DNA of 13,762 nt from positions 1 through 13,762 of the forward strand of contig JANPLD010000109.1 of the NCBI GenBank assembly GCA_031426355.1. Reading direction: 5' to 3'. The translations under genes and the position numbers were made by a program. The stretch's first letter is position 1. Every line of letters starts with the position of its first letter. A model generated the notes under the pieces. That model ran no database searches and was not told where the DNA came from. It saw only the letters and a program-made list of their open reading frames with translations. This DNA comes from JANPLD01 sp031426355 (GTDB lineage: Bacteria; Pseudomonadota; Alphaproteobacteria; Rickettsiales; UBA8987). Positions 13,634 to 13,762 of the stretch are shown here, piece by piece.

Positions 13634-13762
13634 ATGAAAAGTGGTTTATTAACGAGTATATTTTTCTTTTTGGCACTAACAGTATTTTATCTTTGGAAAT
13701 CAAAATTTGCAGTTCCTGCTGTAATACTTATTTCAGGGTGTGCTGGTTACATATTTTTACAA
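13634..13762 (+). CDS. Partial membrane protein, runs off right edge
   Basis: An ATG at 13634 opens 43 codons to the window edge: MKSGLLTSIFFFLALTVFYL, WKSKFAVPAVILISGCAGYI, FLQ. Two hydrophobic helices are separated by a short basic turn (WKSKF). The frame is open upstream to a stop at 13583-13585, so this could also be the 3' part of a longer gene overlapping the HNH remnant. The pattern of a helix, a basic turn and a glycine-containing helix is reminiscent of the last helices of chromate-transporter-type proteins, but that is a weak impression. The ribosome-binding site is poor. Confidence 0.4.
   Translation, partial: MKSGLLTSIFFFLALTVFYLWKSKFAVPAVILISGCAGYIFLQ

Noticed and set aside
1..13762. 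CRISPR array, tRNA/rRNA genes, insertion sequence
   Set aside because: No regularly spaced repeats, no cloverleaf or rRNA-like sequence, and no transposase or flanking terminal inverted repeats were seen anywhere.

Overview
The window is AT-rich and gene-dense and looks like chromosomal DNA of an alphaproteobacterium, most plausibly a host-associated lineage such as Rickettsiales, Holosporales or a relative. The evidence is the alphaproteobacterial style of the BI-1/YccA protein, low GC, mostly short intergenic gaps, and at least five broken or remnant genes in 13.8 kb. A full-length dihydroorotase argues against Rickettsia itself, which lacks pyrimidine synthesis. The taxonomic call is inference; there is no rRNA or tRNA gene to anchor it.

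Layout. Positions 1-1226 (minus) hold the start of a small gene running off the left edge, a 66-aa basic protein, and a BI-1/YccA membrane protein. A 252-bp divergent regulatory region with two adjacent palindromes follows. A plus-strand cluster then runs from 1479 to 4262: a 94-aa basic helical protein, a TerC/Alx-type metal exporter, a YqhA/UPF0114 membrane protein and a TIGR01777 (YfcH-like) NAD(P)-dependent epimerase. Directly after the epimerase stop codon lies the headless, twice-frameshifted 3' half of a LysR regulator (4263-4692). It converges on minus-strand pyrC (4699-5850).

Positions 5984-7169 are a decay zone around one intact gene, a hotdog acyl-CoA thioesterase (6430-6915). The remnants are a GIY-YIG nuclease domain with an internal TAA, a 15-codon stub resembling the start of DUF808/YedI, and a truncated, frameshifted SbtA-like (SBT family) transporter whose true start and frameshift can be read directly. 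An intact MgtC/SapB-DUF4010 membrane protein lies at 7213-8508.

The most interesting unit is the overlapping minus-strand operon 12894->8750: ABC transporter, HlyD-type adaptor, TolC-type outer-membrane protein, which is a type I secretion or efflux architecture. All three frames are open, but the ABC protein has lost essentially every catalytic motif of its nucleotide-binding domain: Walker A glycines, Q-loop Gln, LSGGQ, Walker B Asp, catalytic Glu and H-loop His. It is either an ATPase-dead but maintained tripartite complex or a transporter early in decay. Upstream lies an HNH nuclease gene broken at both ends (13007-13600). A partial membrane-protein frame runs off the right edge (13634 onward).
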